A stretch of 64,000 bases of DNA from Streptomyces caelestis (GTDB taxonomy: Bacteria; Actinomycetota; Actinomycetes; Streptomycetales; Streptomycetaceae): positions 8,432,001-8,496,000 of the forward strand of contig NZ_JACHNE010000001.1 of NCBI RefSeq assembly GCF_014205255.1, given 5' to 3'. The translations under genes were made by a program, and so were the position numbers. Below are positions 34,739 through 43,501 of this stretch, one piece after another; the stretch's first letter is position 1; every line of letters starts with the position of its first letter. A model generated the notes under the pieces. The model worked only from the letters and a program-made list of their open reading frames with translations. It was not told where the DNA came from and made no database searches.

Positions 34739-36022
34739 ATGGCAGTGTCACGAAGGCGGCTTCTGGCGCTGGGCGCCGGAGCGGCCGCCGGAGGGTTCGG
34801 GCCGACCGGCTGCGGGTCGCAGCGCACCCTCGGCGACCCGGATGAGATCACGCTGTGGACCTGGGACCGGTCGGTGAGCGACGAGCTGGTCGCCCGGGCC
34901 GAGACGAAGGGCATTCCCGGGGCCGAGGGCTTCCGACTCAGCCGCACCAACATCGGCGGCCACTTCAACACCAAGGTGCGTACCGCGCTCGCCGGTAAGT
35001 CCCTGGTGCCGGACATCATCGGCATCAACTCCGACGTGGCCACCTACTTCCCCAACCAGGACGTGTTCGTCGACCTGAACGACTTCGGTGCGGCCGAGCT
35101 GAAGAGCCGGTACCTGGACTGGAAGTGGAACGAGTGCGTCACGCCCGAGGGCCGGATGATCGCGTTCCCCATGGACACCGGCCCCACCGGGCTGTTCTAC
35201 CGCACCGACCTGCTCAAGGAAGCCGGGATCACCACCGACCCGAAGGAGCTCGCCGCCCGGGCCCCGGACTGGGACGGATTCATCGCCCTGGGCAAGGAGC
35301 TGCGGAAGTCCCAGGAGCGCGCGGTGATCTGCCCCAACATCCACCACGTCTGGAGCATCCGGCTCGGCCAGCTGGCCGGCAAGTTCATGACCCAGGACGG
35401 CCGGTACATCGGCGACCGGGACGAGCTGCGCGAGGCATTCGAACTGGCCTACCGGATCGGCAGGGACGGCCTGTCGGCCGGCGCCCCGGAGGGCTCCACC
35501 GACTTGTACGGCGTGGTCACCAGCGGCCGCCAGCCGGTCGGCATCGGCGCGGTGTGGTGGGGCCTCGCCTTCCCGGAGTCGGCCGCGCCGAAGACCGAGG
35601 GCAAGTGGCGGGTGACCGACCCGCCCGGCGGTGCCGGCAACGTCGGCGGCTCCTTCCTGGCGATCACCAAGTACTCCAAGAACCCCGAGGCGGCCTACAA
35701 GTTCATCACCTGGCTGCAGTCTCCGGAGAACCAGGTCAAGGCGTTCACGGAGATGTCGCTGTTCCCGTCCTCTCCGCGCTCCTTCACGAGGCCGGAGATG
35801 CGTGAGCCTCGGCCCTTCTACGGCGGGCAGCGCACCATCGAGGTGTTCGGCCCGTCGGCGCGGCAGGTCAGGACCGTCTACAAGAGCCCGTACGACCGGG
35901 TGATGGACCCCGTCTTCGCCGCCGAGCTCGCCAACGTGGAGTCCGGTAAGAACGTCGACACGGCATGGAGGGACGCCCAGGACACCATCGAGCGCGAGCT
36001 GACCCGCGAGGGGGCGATCTGA
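34739..36022 (+). CDS. Tat-type sugar-binding lipoprotein of ABC importer
   Basis: 427 aa. The start VSRRRLLALGAGAAAG and lipobox PTGC at about residue 24 mark a Tat-exported lipoprotein. The body is a cluster B solute-binding protein (EITLWTWDRSVSDELVARAE, MDTGPTGLFYRTDLLKEAGI, EAAYKFITWLQSPENQVKAF). Placed before PL11, PL9, GH43 and GH53 genes, it probably binds unsaturated rhamnogalacturonan or galactan oligosaccharides (inference). ATG at 34739 was chosen since it begins the signal; the open frame upstream has no signal features. The stop abuts the permease start. Confidence 0.9.
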   Translation: MAVSRRRLLALGAGAAAGGFGPTGCGSQRTLGDPDEITLWTWDRSVSDELVARAETKGIPGAEGFRLSRTNIGGHFNTKVRTALAGKSLVPDIIGINSDVATYFPNQDVFVDLNDFGAAELKSRYLDWKWNECVTPEGRMIAFPMDTGPTGLFYRTDLLKEAGITTDPKELAARAPDWDGFIALGKELRKSQERAVICPNIHHVWSIRLGQLAGKFMTQDGRYIGDRDELREAFELAYRIGRDGLSAGAPEGSTDLYGVVTSGRQPVGIGAVWWGLAFPESAAPKTEGKWRVTDPPGGAGNVGGSFLAITKYSKNPEAAYKFITWLQSPENQVKAFTEMSLFPSSPRSFTRPEMREPRPFYGGQRTIEVFGPSARQVRTVYKSPYDRVMDPVFAAELANVESGKNVDTAWRDAQDTIERELTREGAI

Positions 36023-37039
36023 ATGGGCCTCGCCGATGCGCCGCGCGGGAAGGCCGTCAAGCCGCGCGGGAGCGCCGCCAAGCCGCCGCCGGACGGGTCC
36101 AGACCGCTGCCCGGCTGGCGCCGCTACTGGCCGATGTACACGGCGGTGTCCCCCTTCTTCATCCTCTTCGCCGTCTTCGGCGTCTTCCCGGTCGGCTTCT
36201 CCGTCTACCTGTCGTTCATGTCGTGGGACGGCATCGGAGAGACGCGGTCGATCGGCTGGGACAACTACGCGTACCTGGTGACCGACTCCGACTTCTGGCA
36301 GTCGATCGGCAACACCCTGATCATCTGGATCCTGTCCACCGTCCCGATGGTCTTCCTGGCGCTGGTCATCGCCTACGCGCTGCACACCGCCGTGCGGTTC
36401 AAGGCGTTCTACCGGGTGGCCTACTTCGTCCCGAACATCACCTCGATCGTGGCGATGACCCTGGTGCTCGGCTCGGTCTTCAGCGACAGCTCCGGGCTGC
36501 TCAACAGCGCGCTGAGGGCGATCAACTCCGGCGGGGTCGGCTGGCTGTCCGACCCGTGGGCGATGAAGGTCTCCGTGGCGGCGATCACCATCTGGCGGTG
36601 GGTCGGCTACAACGCCATCATCTGCCTGGCCGGCCTGCAGGCCATCTCCAGCGACGTGTTCGAGGCGGCCAAGGTCGACGGCGCCAACAACCGCCAGACC
36701 TTCTTCCGGATCACCCTCCCCATGCTCCGCCCGGTGATCCTGTTCGTCGCCGTCACCTCCACCATCGGCGGCCTGCAACTGTTCACCGAGCCGCAGGTGC
36801 TGTTCCCGGTGGACGACAACGGGAACGTCGGCGGGCCCGGCGGCGAGGCCACCACCATCGTGCTCTACCTGTACCAGCAGGCGTTCGTCTTCAACCGGTT
36901 CGGCTACGGCGCGGCCGTCGGCTGGGCGCTGTTCCTCCTGATCGCGGTGTTCTCCGTCATCAACTGGCGGCTGATCGGCGGCCGCGACGAGGACGCGATC
37001 GGCACCGGCAAGCGGAAGGGGAAGTCACGTGCGCGCTGA
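36023..37039 (+). CDS. Sugar ABC transporter permease (MalF type)
   Basis: 338 aa with six helices after a ~45-residue basic, Pro-rich cytoplasmic tail. EAA loop: VFEAAKVDGANNRQTFFRIT. The ATG follows the binding-protein stop with no gap, and the gene overlaps the next permease by 11 bases. No ATPase is encoded nearby. Confidence 0.92.
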   Translation: MGLADAPRGKAVKPRGSAAKPPPDGSRPLPGWRRYWPMYTAVSPFFILFAVFGVFPVGFSVYLSFMSWDGIGETRSIGWDNYAYLVTDSDFWQSIGNTLIIWILSTVPMVFLALVIAYALHTAVRFKAFYRVAYFVPNITSIVAMTLVLGSVFSDSSGLLNSALRAINSGGVGWLSDPWAMKVSVAAITIWRWVGYNAIICLAGLQAISSDVFEAAKVDGANNRQTFFRITLPMLRPVILFVAVTSTIGGLQLFTEPQVLFPVDDNGNVGGPGGEATTIVLYLYQQAFVFNRFGYGAAVGWALFLLIAVFSVINWRLIGGRDEDAIGTGKRKGKSRAR

Positions 37040-37865
37040 GACGGCCGCCAGGTCGCGGACGATCGTGGGCCACGCCGTGCTCCTGCTGGGCGTGCTGATC
37101 ACGATCTTCCCGTTCTACTGGATGTTCGTGATGGCCTCGAACACCACCGGGGACATCTTCGCCTACCCGCCCGAGCTGGTCCCCGGCCCCCACCTGTGGG
37201 AGAACATGAACAAGGTGTTCGACGGGATCGACTTCTGGGGGTCGATGGGCATCACCGTCGTGGCCGCCACATCCGTGACGTTCCTGGTGCTGCTCTTCGA
37301 CTCGCTGGCCGCCTTCGCCTTCGCCAAGTACGACTTCCCCGGGCGGAGGGTGCTGTTCTGGATCGTGCTGGCCACCTTCATGATCCCGATGCAGCTGGCG
37401 CTGGTGCCGCAGTTCGTCACCCTGGCCTGGCTCGGCTGGGTCGGTTCGCTCAAGGCACTGATCATCCCCGGTGCGGCCAACGCGTTCGGGATCTTCTGGA
37501 TGCGGCAGTACGCGCAGGGGGCGATCGCCGACGAGCTGATCCAGGCGTCGAGGGTCGACGGTGCCGGGTTCTTCCGCCAGTGGTGGACGGTGGGGCTGCC
37601 GGTGCTCCGCCCGGGGCTGGCGTTCCTGGGGATCTTCACCTTCTTCCACATCTGGAACGACTACCTGTGGCCCCTGATCGTGATGACCGACCCGGGCAAG
37701 GTGACGCTCCAGGTGGCCGTGCAGCAGCTGAACGGCGTCTACACCACCGACCAGTCGATGGTCATCGCCGGAGCGCTCATGTCGGTGATCCCGCTGATCG
37801 GGGTCTTCCTGATCGGCTCGCGCCACTTCATCGCCAACCTGGCCGCCGGCGCCATGAAGTTCTGA
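37029..37865 (+). CDS. Sugar ABC transporter permease (MalG type)
   Basis: 278 aa from a GTG start inside the previous gene. The EAA loop is LIQASRVDGAGFFRQWWTVG and the C-terminus reads FIANLAAGAMKF, normal for MalG-like partners. Completes the importer together with the two preceding genes. A 99-bp spacer leads to the lyase genes. Confidence 0.92.
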   Translation: MRAETAARSRTIVGHAVLLLGVLITIFPFYWMFVMASNTTGDIFAYPPELVPGPHLWENMNKVFDGIDFWGSMGITVVAATSVTFLVLLFDSLAAFAFAKYDFPGRRVLFWIVLATFMIPMQLALVPQFVTLAWLGWVGSLKALIIPGAANAFGIFWMRQYAQGAIADELIQASRVDGAGFFRQWWTVGLPVLRPGLAFLGIFTFFHIWNDYLWPLIVMTDPGKVTLQVAVQQLNGVYTTDQSMVIAGALMSVIPLIGVFLIGSRHFIANLAAGAMKF

Positions 37866-37964
37866 AACAGCACGCGCCTGTTCGGCGCCTTTCGAAAAGC
37901 AGTCTCCGCACCTGCGTCGAGTTCTTAGGGCAGGCACGAGCCCTGCCCCTGCACGGGAGGATCC

Positions 37965-39818
37965 ATGAAACAGTCCATCAAGGTCTCGTTAGCCGGGGCC
38001 ACAGCCGTACTCCTGTCCGCCGCGGCCACGACGCTCGGAGTCGACGCGGGTGCCGCGACGCCGACGGACGGCGTCGCGGCGGCGGCCGCCAGACCGATGG
38101 AGAACCTCGGCCGCGGTGTCGTGGCCGTGCGGTCGGGCAACACCAGTGTTCTCGTCTCCTGGCGGCTGCTGGGACTCGATCCGGACGGCATCGGGTTCAA
38201 CGTCTACCGGTCCACTGCCGGAGGCCAGGAGGTCAAGCTCAACTCCGCGGTCCTGACCCAAGGCACCAACTTCACCGACTCGACCGCCGACTTGACCCGG
38301 TCGAACAGCTACCGGGTACGGCCCGTGATCAACGGCGCGGAGCAGCCACCGAGCGGCGCCTTCACCCTGACCGCCAACCACGCCGTCGAGCCGGCCGTTC
38401 GCGTACCGCTGCGCGCCGGTGGCCCGGTGAAGTTCGTCTGGGTCGGCGACCTCGACGGCGACGGTGAGTACGACTTCGTCCTGGATCGCCAGACATCGCC
38501 GCAGACACTCGAGGCCTACCGGCGCGACGGGCAGCTCCTCTGGTCGGTCAACATGGGCCCGAACAGCACCAACCAGAACAACATCGAAGGCGGATCGTCC
38601 ACCATCGACGTCGGCCACAACGACGGCGTGACCGTCTACGACTTCGACAGCGACGGCCGCGCCGAGGTCGCCGTGCGGATCGCGGGCGGTGTCCGCTTCG
38701 GCAACGGCACCACCTTCACCCACAGCGACAACAACCGCCAGTTCATCGCGATCCTCGACGGCATGACCGGGGCGCCCCGCGCGACCGCTCCCGTGCCGAC
38801 GGACTACCTGGCGGACGGCCCGATGTACGCCCGGTTCGGTGTGGGCTACCTCGACGGTTCCCGGCCCAGTCTGGTCGCCTTCATGAAGAACCGGAGGGGC
38901 AACGGGGCGTTCAACCTCATGATGGGCGCCTGGCAGTTCACCGGCCAGTCCCTGACCCAGCAGTGGAAGTGGCTGCGCGGCAACCAGAACACACCCGACG
39001 GGCACAACACCCGCGCCATCGACGTCGACGGCGACGGGACCGACGAGGTCGCCGAGATCGGGTTCGTGCTCAACGGCAACGGCACCCTGCGGTACTCCCT
39101 GGGCCCGGCGGGCGTCATCCACGGCGACCGCTTCCACATCGCCAAGATGGACCCCAACCGCCCGGGCTTGCAGGGCTATGGCGTCCAGCAGGACAACCCC
39201 AGCGGTCTGCGCGAGTACTACTACGACGCCACCAACGGCTCCATCATCTGGCGACACACCGCGTCCGGCACCGCCGACGTGGGACGCGGCATGGCCGGCG
39301 ACATCGACCCACGGTTCCCCGGCATGGAGGTCTGGTCCTTCTCAGGCCTCTACAACGCACCCGCCAACCGCCTCACCGAACCGAACACCTCGCTGCGTCC
39401 CTGGCCGCAGCTGGGCCTGTGGTGGGACGGCGACCTCACGATGGAGCTGCTCAACGACGGCAAGTTCGAGAAGTGGGACCCGAACAACCCCAAGCCCAGC
39501 AACAGCCTGACACGGCTGCTCACCACCTCGAACTACGGAGCGGTCGACGCGAGCCAGGACGTCCAGCCCACCTTCTACGGCGACATACTCGGCGACTGGC
39601 GTGAGGAAGCCGTGTACACCAACGCGAGCCACAACCAGCTGATCATCTTCACCACCGATCGCCCGACGAGCACACGGCTGTACACGCTCGCGCACAACCC
39701 CGCCTACCGCAACGCCATGACGTTCAAGGGATACATGCAGTCCCACCACGTCGACTACTTCCTCGGCGCCGGCATGACCCGGCCACCGCGGCCGAACATC
39801 ACCTACTCCGGGAGCTGA
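37965..39818 (+). CDS. Secreted rhamnogalacturonan lyase (PL11)
   Basis: 617 aa with a Sec signal (ATAVLLSAAATTLGVDAGAA). The mature N-terminus RPMENLGRGVVAVRSGNTSV and VSWRLLGLDPDGIGFNVYRS are hallmarks of PL11 enzymes such as YesW/YesX, which cut the rhamnose-galacturonic acid backbone of RG-I by beta-elimination. Repeated calcium-binding-like loops of the eight-bladed propeller are visible (DLDGDGEYDFVLD, DFDSDGRAEVAV, DVDGDGTDEVAEIG). GGGAGG precedes the ATG. First of five secreted-enzyme genes in a row. Confidence 0.93.
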   Translation: MKQSIKVSLAGATAVLLSAAATTLGVDAGAATPTDGVAAAAARPMENLGRGVVAVRSGNTSVLVSWRLLGLDPDGIGFNVYRSTAGGQEVKLNSAVLTQGTNFTDSTADLTRSNSYRVRPVINGAEQPPSGAFTLTANHAVEPAVRVPLRAGGPVKFVWVGDLDGDGEYDFVLDRQTSPQTLEAYRRDGQLLWSVNMGPNSTNQNNIEGGSSTIDVGHNDGVTVYDFDSDGRAEVAVRIAGGVRFGNGTTFTHSDNNRQFIAILDGMTGAPRATAPVPTDYLADGPMYARFGVGYLDGSRPSLVAFMKNRRGNGAFNLMMGAWQFTGQSLTQQWKWLRGNQNTPDGHNTRAIDVDGDGTDEVAEIGFVLNGNGTLRYSLGPAGVIHGDRFHIAKMDPNRPGLQGYGVQQDNPSGLREYYYDATNGSIIWRHTASGTADVGRGMAGDIDPRFPGMEVWSFSGLYNAPANRLTEPNTSLRPWPQLGLWWDGDLTMELLNDGKFEKWDPNNPKPSNSLTRLLTTSNYGAVDASQDVQPTFYGDILGDWREEAVYTNASHNQLIIFTTDRPTSTRLYTLAHNPAYRNAMTFKGYMQSHHVDYFLGAGMTRPPRPNITYSGS

Positions 39819-39822
39819 GGCT

Positions 39823-41169
39823 GTGAGAACCGCGAAGTTCGCCACCCCTGTCCTCCTGCTCTCGGTGGTCACGGCGAGCTCCATCGCCATGGCCCCCGGC
39901 TCGGCGTCCGCGAGCGGTGCGGCGGCCGGAAACACCTACTACGTCGCCCCGAACGGGAATGACGGCGCAGCGGGTACGCAGGCCGCTCCGTGGGCATCGA
40001 TCGCCCGCGCACAGGCCGTCGCCAAGGCGGGTGACACGGTCTATTTCCGGGGCGGCACCTACGCCTACACCCGTGCGAACAGCACCTGTTCGAGCCAGAC
40101 CGCCAGAGTCGACGCGATCACCCTGGACAAGAGCGGCAGCTCGGGCAACCCGATCCGGTACTCGGCCCAGCCGGGCGAGAAACCGGTCTTCGACTTCTCG
40201 CGGATGACGGACAACTGCCGCATCAAGGGCTTCAACGTCACCGGCAGCTGGATCCACCTCAAAGGACTGGAAGTCAAGGGCGTTCCCCAGAACAACAACC
40301 GGAACGCCGAGTCCTGGGGGATCTGGGTCTCCGGCAGCAACAACGTCTTCGAGCAGATCAACACCCACCACATGGGAACCGGCCTGTTCGTCAACGGCGG
40401 GGGCGGCAACCTCGTCCTCAACTCGGACTCGCATGACAACTACGACCCACGCAGCAGCGACGGTCCCGGCGAAAACGCCGACGGGTTCGGTTCGCACTAC
40501 ACGCCGGCCGGCCGCGCCGCGAACGTGTTCCGGGGCTGTCGCGCGTGGTGGAACGCCGATGACGGGTTCGACCTCATCTCCACCTACTCGCCCGTGACCA
40601 TCGAGAACTCGTGGGCCTGGCGCAACGGGTACGTGCCGGGGACGACGACGCCCTCCGGCAACGGAGCCGGCTTCAAGTCGGGCGGCTACGGCGGCGACTA
40701 CGAAGCCAACGCGCCCAAGCACACCGTCCGCTTCTCGGTGGCGTTCCTCAACAAGGCGGCCGGCTTCTACGCCAACCACCACCCGGTGGCCAACGACTTC
40801 TTCAACAACACCGGCTACGGAAACAACCCCAACTTCAACATGCGTGGCGTCGACTCGAGCGGCGCCGCCGTCGGCCGGGGCAACCTGCGCAACAACATCG
40901 CCTACACCGGAACGCCGACGTCGTACATGACCGGAACGAACGCGGCGTACAACTCCTGGAACCTCGGCGTCCCGCTGTCGGACTCCCAGTTCCGGAGTGT
41001 GTCGACGTCCGGCTGGGACGCGCCCCGTCAGACCGACGGGAGCCTGCCGGTGCTGCCCCACCTCCGTCTCGCGGCGAACAGCGCCCTGATCGACAAGGGC
41101 ACCGGCGTGGGACTGCCCTTCAGTGGAAGCGCGCCGGACCTCGGCGCCTTTGAGAACGATGGAAGGTGA
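39823..41169 (+). CDS. Secreted pectate lyase-like enzyme (PL9, parallel beta-helix)
   Basis: 448 aa from a GTG 4 bp behind the PL11 stop. A Sec signal covers about 33 residues (..APGSASASG). The fold is a right-handed beta-helix: NTYYVAPNGNDGAAGTQAAP, then DGFDLISTYSPVTIENSWAW and NGAGFKSGGYGGDYE, where the Lys of GFKSGG corresponds to the catalytic base of PL9 lyases. Some PL9 members act on polygalacturonate and others on rhamnogalacturonan; the cluster favours RG-I. Confidence 0.88.
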   Translation: MRTAKFATPVLLLSVVTASSIAMAPGSASASGAAAGNTYYVAPNGNDGAAGTQAAPWASIARAQAVAKAGDTVYFRGGTYAYTRANSTCSSQTARVDAITLDKSGSSGNPIRYSAQPGEKPVFDFSRMTDNCRIKGFNVTGSWIHLKGLEVKGVPQNNNRNAESWGIWVSGSNNVFEQINTHHMGTGLFVNGGGGNLVLNSDSHDNYDPRSSDGPGENADGFGSHYTPAGRAANVFRGCRAWWNADDGFDLISTYSPVTIENSWAWRNGYVPGTTTPSGNGAGFKSGGYGGDYEANAPKHTVRFSVAFLNKAAGFYANHHPVANDFFNNTGYGNNPNFNMRGVDSSGAAVGRGNLRNNIAYTGTPTSYMTGTNAAYNSWNLGVPLSDSQFRSVSTSGWDAPRQTDGSLPVLPHLRLAANSALIDKGTGVGLPFSGSAPDLGAFENDGR

Positions 41170-41173
41170 CATC

Positions 41174-43384
41174 TTGAGGCAAAGAACGTCTATCGGTACG
41201 AGGTACTGGAAATTGGCCGCCGCCGCGTTGTTGTCCGTGGCGTTAGCGGCACCCCTCTCGGCGAGCACCGCTGCCGCAGAGACACCGGCAACGGAGACGT
41301 CGGCCACGAAGACATCGGTCACGGCGCTCCAGGACCAGGGTGCCGCTGCTGGACCGGCGAAAGATCGCGGCCTCGAGTACCTGGTGTCCGACTATCAGAC
41401 CCGCACTCCGTCGAAGTACACGGCCGGCTCCTGGAAACCCTTCGCCAAGGCGTTGAGGACCGCGACCGATGTCGCCGGCGACACGTCGGCCACCACGTCG
41501 GAGGTCGCCGACGCGAAGACGGCCCTGATGACCGCCGCCGCCGATCTGAAGGCCGCCGACGAGGGCACGTTCCAGACCATCACGAACAACACCTTCTGGA
41601 ACGACACCAGCGGCAACCCCATTTATTCGCAGGGCGGTGGGGTCTTCAAGTTCGGCGACACCTACTACTGGTACGGCGTGCACTACACCGGCGCCGAGCT
41701 CTACCGGGCCAATCCGACGAGGAAGTACGACGGCAACGTCAGCTTCGTCTCGATCCCCGTGTACTCGTCCAAGGACCTGGTGAACTGGAAGTTCGAGAAC
41801 CGCGTCGCGACGCGCTCCACCGGCGTGGGCAGCGGCGCCAACCTGGGTGGTGCGGGCTGGGTCGGGCGGCTCGGCGTCTCGTACAACGAGAACACCGGCA
41901 AGTACGTGCTCGCCGTGCAGATGTGGCACACGGGCAGGGGCGGGCACGGCGTTCTGCTGCTGCAGGGCGACTCACCCACCGACACCTTCGACTACGGCTA
42001 CTTCCAGACCCAGATCACCAACTCGCCCACGACCGGCACCGGGGATCAGACCGTCTTCACCGACGACAACGGCAAGGACTACCTGATCTTCTCCAACCGC
42101 GAAGGACGGTCGCGCGGCTTCGTGGCCAAGTTCCGGGAGTCCGACTCGCTGCGGATCGAGCCAGGCGTGGAGATCCGCCGCGGCGACGGTCGCGAGGGCA
42201 ACGCCATGTTCAAGCTCGACGGCAAGTACTACCACGCGGCGTCGGACCTGCACGGCTGGAACACCTCGGTCAACTACGTCAATGAGTCGACCAGCAGCAA
42301 CGTTCAGGGCTCGTACAGCAGCGAGTACGTCCTTCCCGGCACCGAGATGGACTACAGCCACGTGACCCAGACCGGGTTCTTCGTGACGGTCAAGGGCACC
42401 AAGCAGAACACGGTCATCTACGCCGGCGACCGCTGGGCCGACTTCGCCTGGAACGGCATCGGGTACAACCAGTGGGTGCCGATCACCAAGACCGGCGCGA
42501 GGCCGCAGTTCCACTCGGTGAGCCAGTGGCAGTTCAACGTCACGACCGGCGAGTGGCGCGTCGGGCCGGCGAACAACTACATCCTCAACCCCGACATCCA
42601 GGCCGACCGCATCATCGTCTCCAGTGTGCGCGGATGGCGGAACCTCGGCGGTTCGGTGACCAACGTCAACGGTGGTGCGAACGGGTCTCGCTTCGCCCTC
42701 CAGGTGAGCAACAGCGGCGGCGTCGAGCAGCGGATCGAGTCGGTGCCCACAGGCACCTACACCCTGTCCCTGCACGCTCGGGGCAGCGCCGGACAGGTCG
42801 TGATCACCGGAGCCAACGGCAGCCAACGCACCCTCAGCATCCCGTCGTCGAGCGGCTGGGCCAAGCGCGAGCTCACCGGCATAGCGCTGCCCAGCGGCGC
42901 CGCCACCGTCACCGTGCGGGCGTCGGGTTCGGGCGGCGTCACCGTCGACCAACTCTCACTGGTCAAGACCTCTGCCGACGCGCCAGTGGGACAGCGTTAC
43001 GAGGCAGAGACCGCGCCGGCGGTGTGTGAGGGCACGATCGACTCGAACCAAGCGGGCTTTTCCGGTAGCGGGTTCTGCAACGGCACTGCCGCTGCGGGGG
43101 CCTTCGCGCAGTTCACGGTGACCCCGGCGGCCGCCGGCACGGCGACGGTGGCGGTCCGGTTCGCCAATGGCTCCACTAGCGGTGCGAGGCCGGCGAACCT
43201 GATCGTCAACGGATCCACGGTGGGGACCGTTTCGTTCGAGCCCACCGGTGCGTGGACGACGTGGACGACCAAGACCGTGACCGTCCCGCTGAACGCCGGC
43301 AGCAACACCATCCGGTTGGATCCGACCACGGCAGCCGGACTGCCCAACGTCGACTACCTCGATGTCGGTGCCGCGACTCGCTGA
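41174..43384 (+). CDS. Secreted GH43 enzyme with C-terminal CBM35
   Basis: 736 aa. A TTG start at 41174 is preferred over ATG 41159: GGAAGGTGA, overlapping the previous stop, lies 5 bases before it. Signal: YWKLAAAALLSVALAAPLSA. The five-bladed propeller is GH43, close to the exo-beta-1,3-galactanase subfamily (FWNDTSGNPIYSQGGGVFKF, TYYWYGVHY, VYSSKDLVNWKFENRV, GREGNAMFKLDGKYYHAASD). A jelly-roll region follows (~470-610). The C-terminus (QRYEAETAPAVCEG, NVDYLDVG) is CBM35. It probably trims galactan or arabinogalactan side chains. Confidence 0.88.
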   Translation: MRQRTSIGTRYWKLAAAALLSVALAAPLSASTAAAETPATETSATKTSVTALQDQGAAAGPAKDRGLEYLVSDYQTRTPSKYTAGSWKPFAKALRTATDVAGDTSATTSEVADAKTALMTAAADLKAADEGTFQTITNNTFWNDTSGNPIYSQGGGVFKFGDTYYWYGVHYTGAELYRANPTRKYDGNVSFVSIPVYSSKDLVNWKFENRVATRSTGVGSGANLGGAGWVGRLGVSYNENTGKYVLAVQMWHTGRGGHGVLLLQGDSPTDTFDYGYFQTQITNSPTTGTGDQTVFTDDNGKDYLIFSNREGRSRGFVAKFRESDSLRIEPGVEIRRGDGREGNAMFKLDGKYYHAASDLHGWNTSVNYVNESTSSNVQGSYSSEYVLPGTEMDYSHVTQTGFFVTVKGTKQNTVIYAGDRWADFAWNGIGYNQWVPITKTGARPQFHSVSQWQFNVTTGEWRVGPANNYILNPDIQADRIIVSSVRGWRNLGGSVTNVNGGANGSRFALQVSNSGGVEQRIESVPTGTYTLSLHARGSAGQVVITGANGSQRTLSIPSSSGWAKRELTGIALPSGAATVTVRASGSGGVTVDQLSLVKTSADAPVGQRYEAETAPAVCEGTIDSNQAGFSGSGFCNGTAAAGAFAQFTVTPAAAGTATVAVRFANGSTSGARPANLIVNGSTVGTVSFEPTGAWTTWTTKTVTVPLNAGSNTIRLDPTTAAGLPNVDYLDVGAATR

Positions 43385-43391
43385 CATCCCA

Positions 43392-43422
43392 CGCTCTGCC
43401 GGTCTCTTCGACCGGCAGAGCG
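43392..43422 (+). terminator. Strong hairpin after the GH43 gene
   Basis: CGCTCTGCCGGTC (43392-43404) pairs perfectly with GACCGGCAGAGCG (43410-43422) around a TCTTC loop, 8 bp after the stop codon. It probably terminates or attenuates the transcript before the GH53 gene. Confidence 0.75.
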
Positions 43423-43501
43423 CGCAGGGTCGCGTCCTTGAGACCACGACACCGGCGAAACGGCACTTGCCGCAAGTACGTCACATCGTCAGGAGAAGCA
43501 C

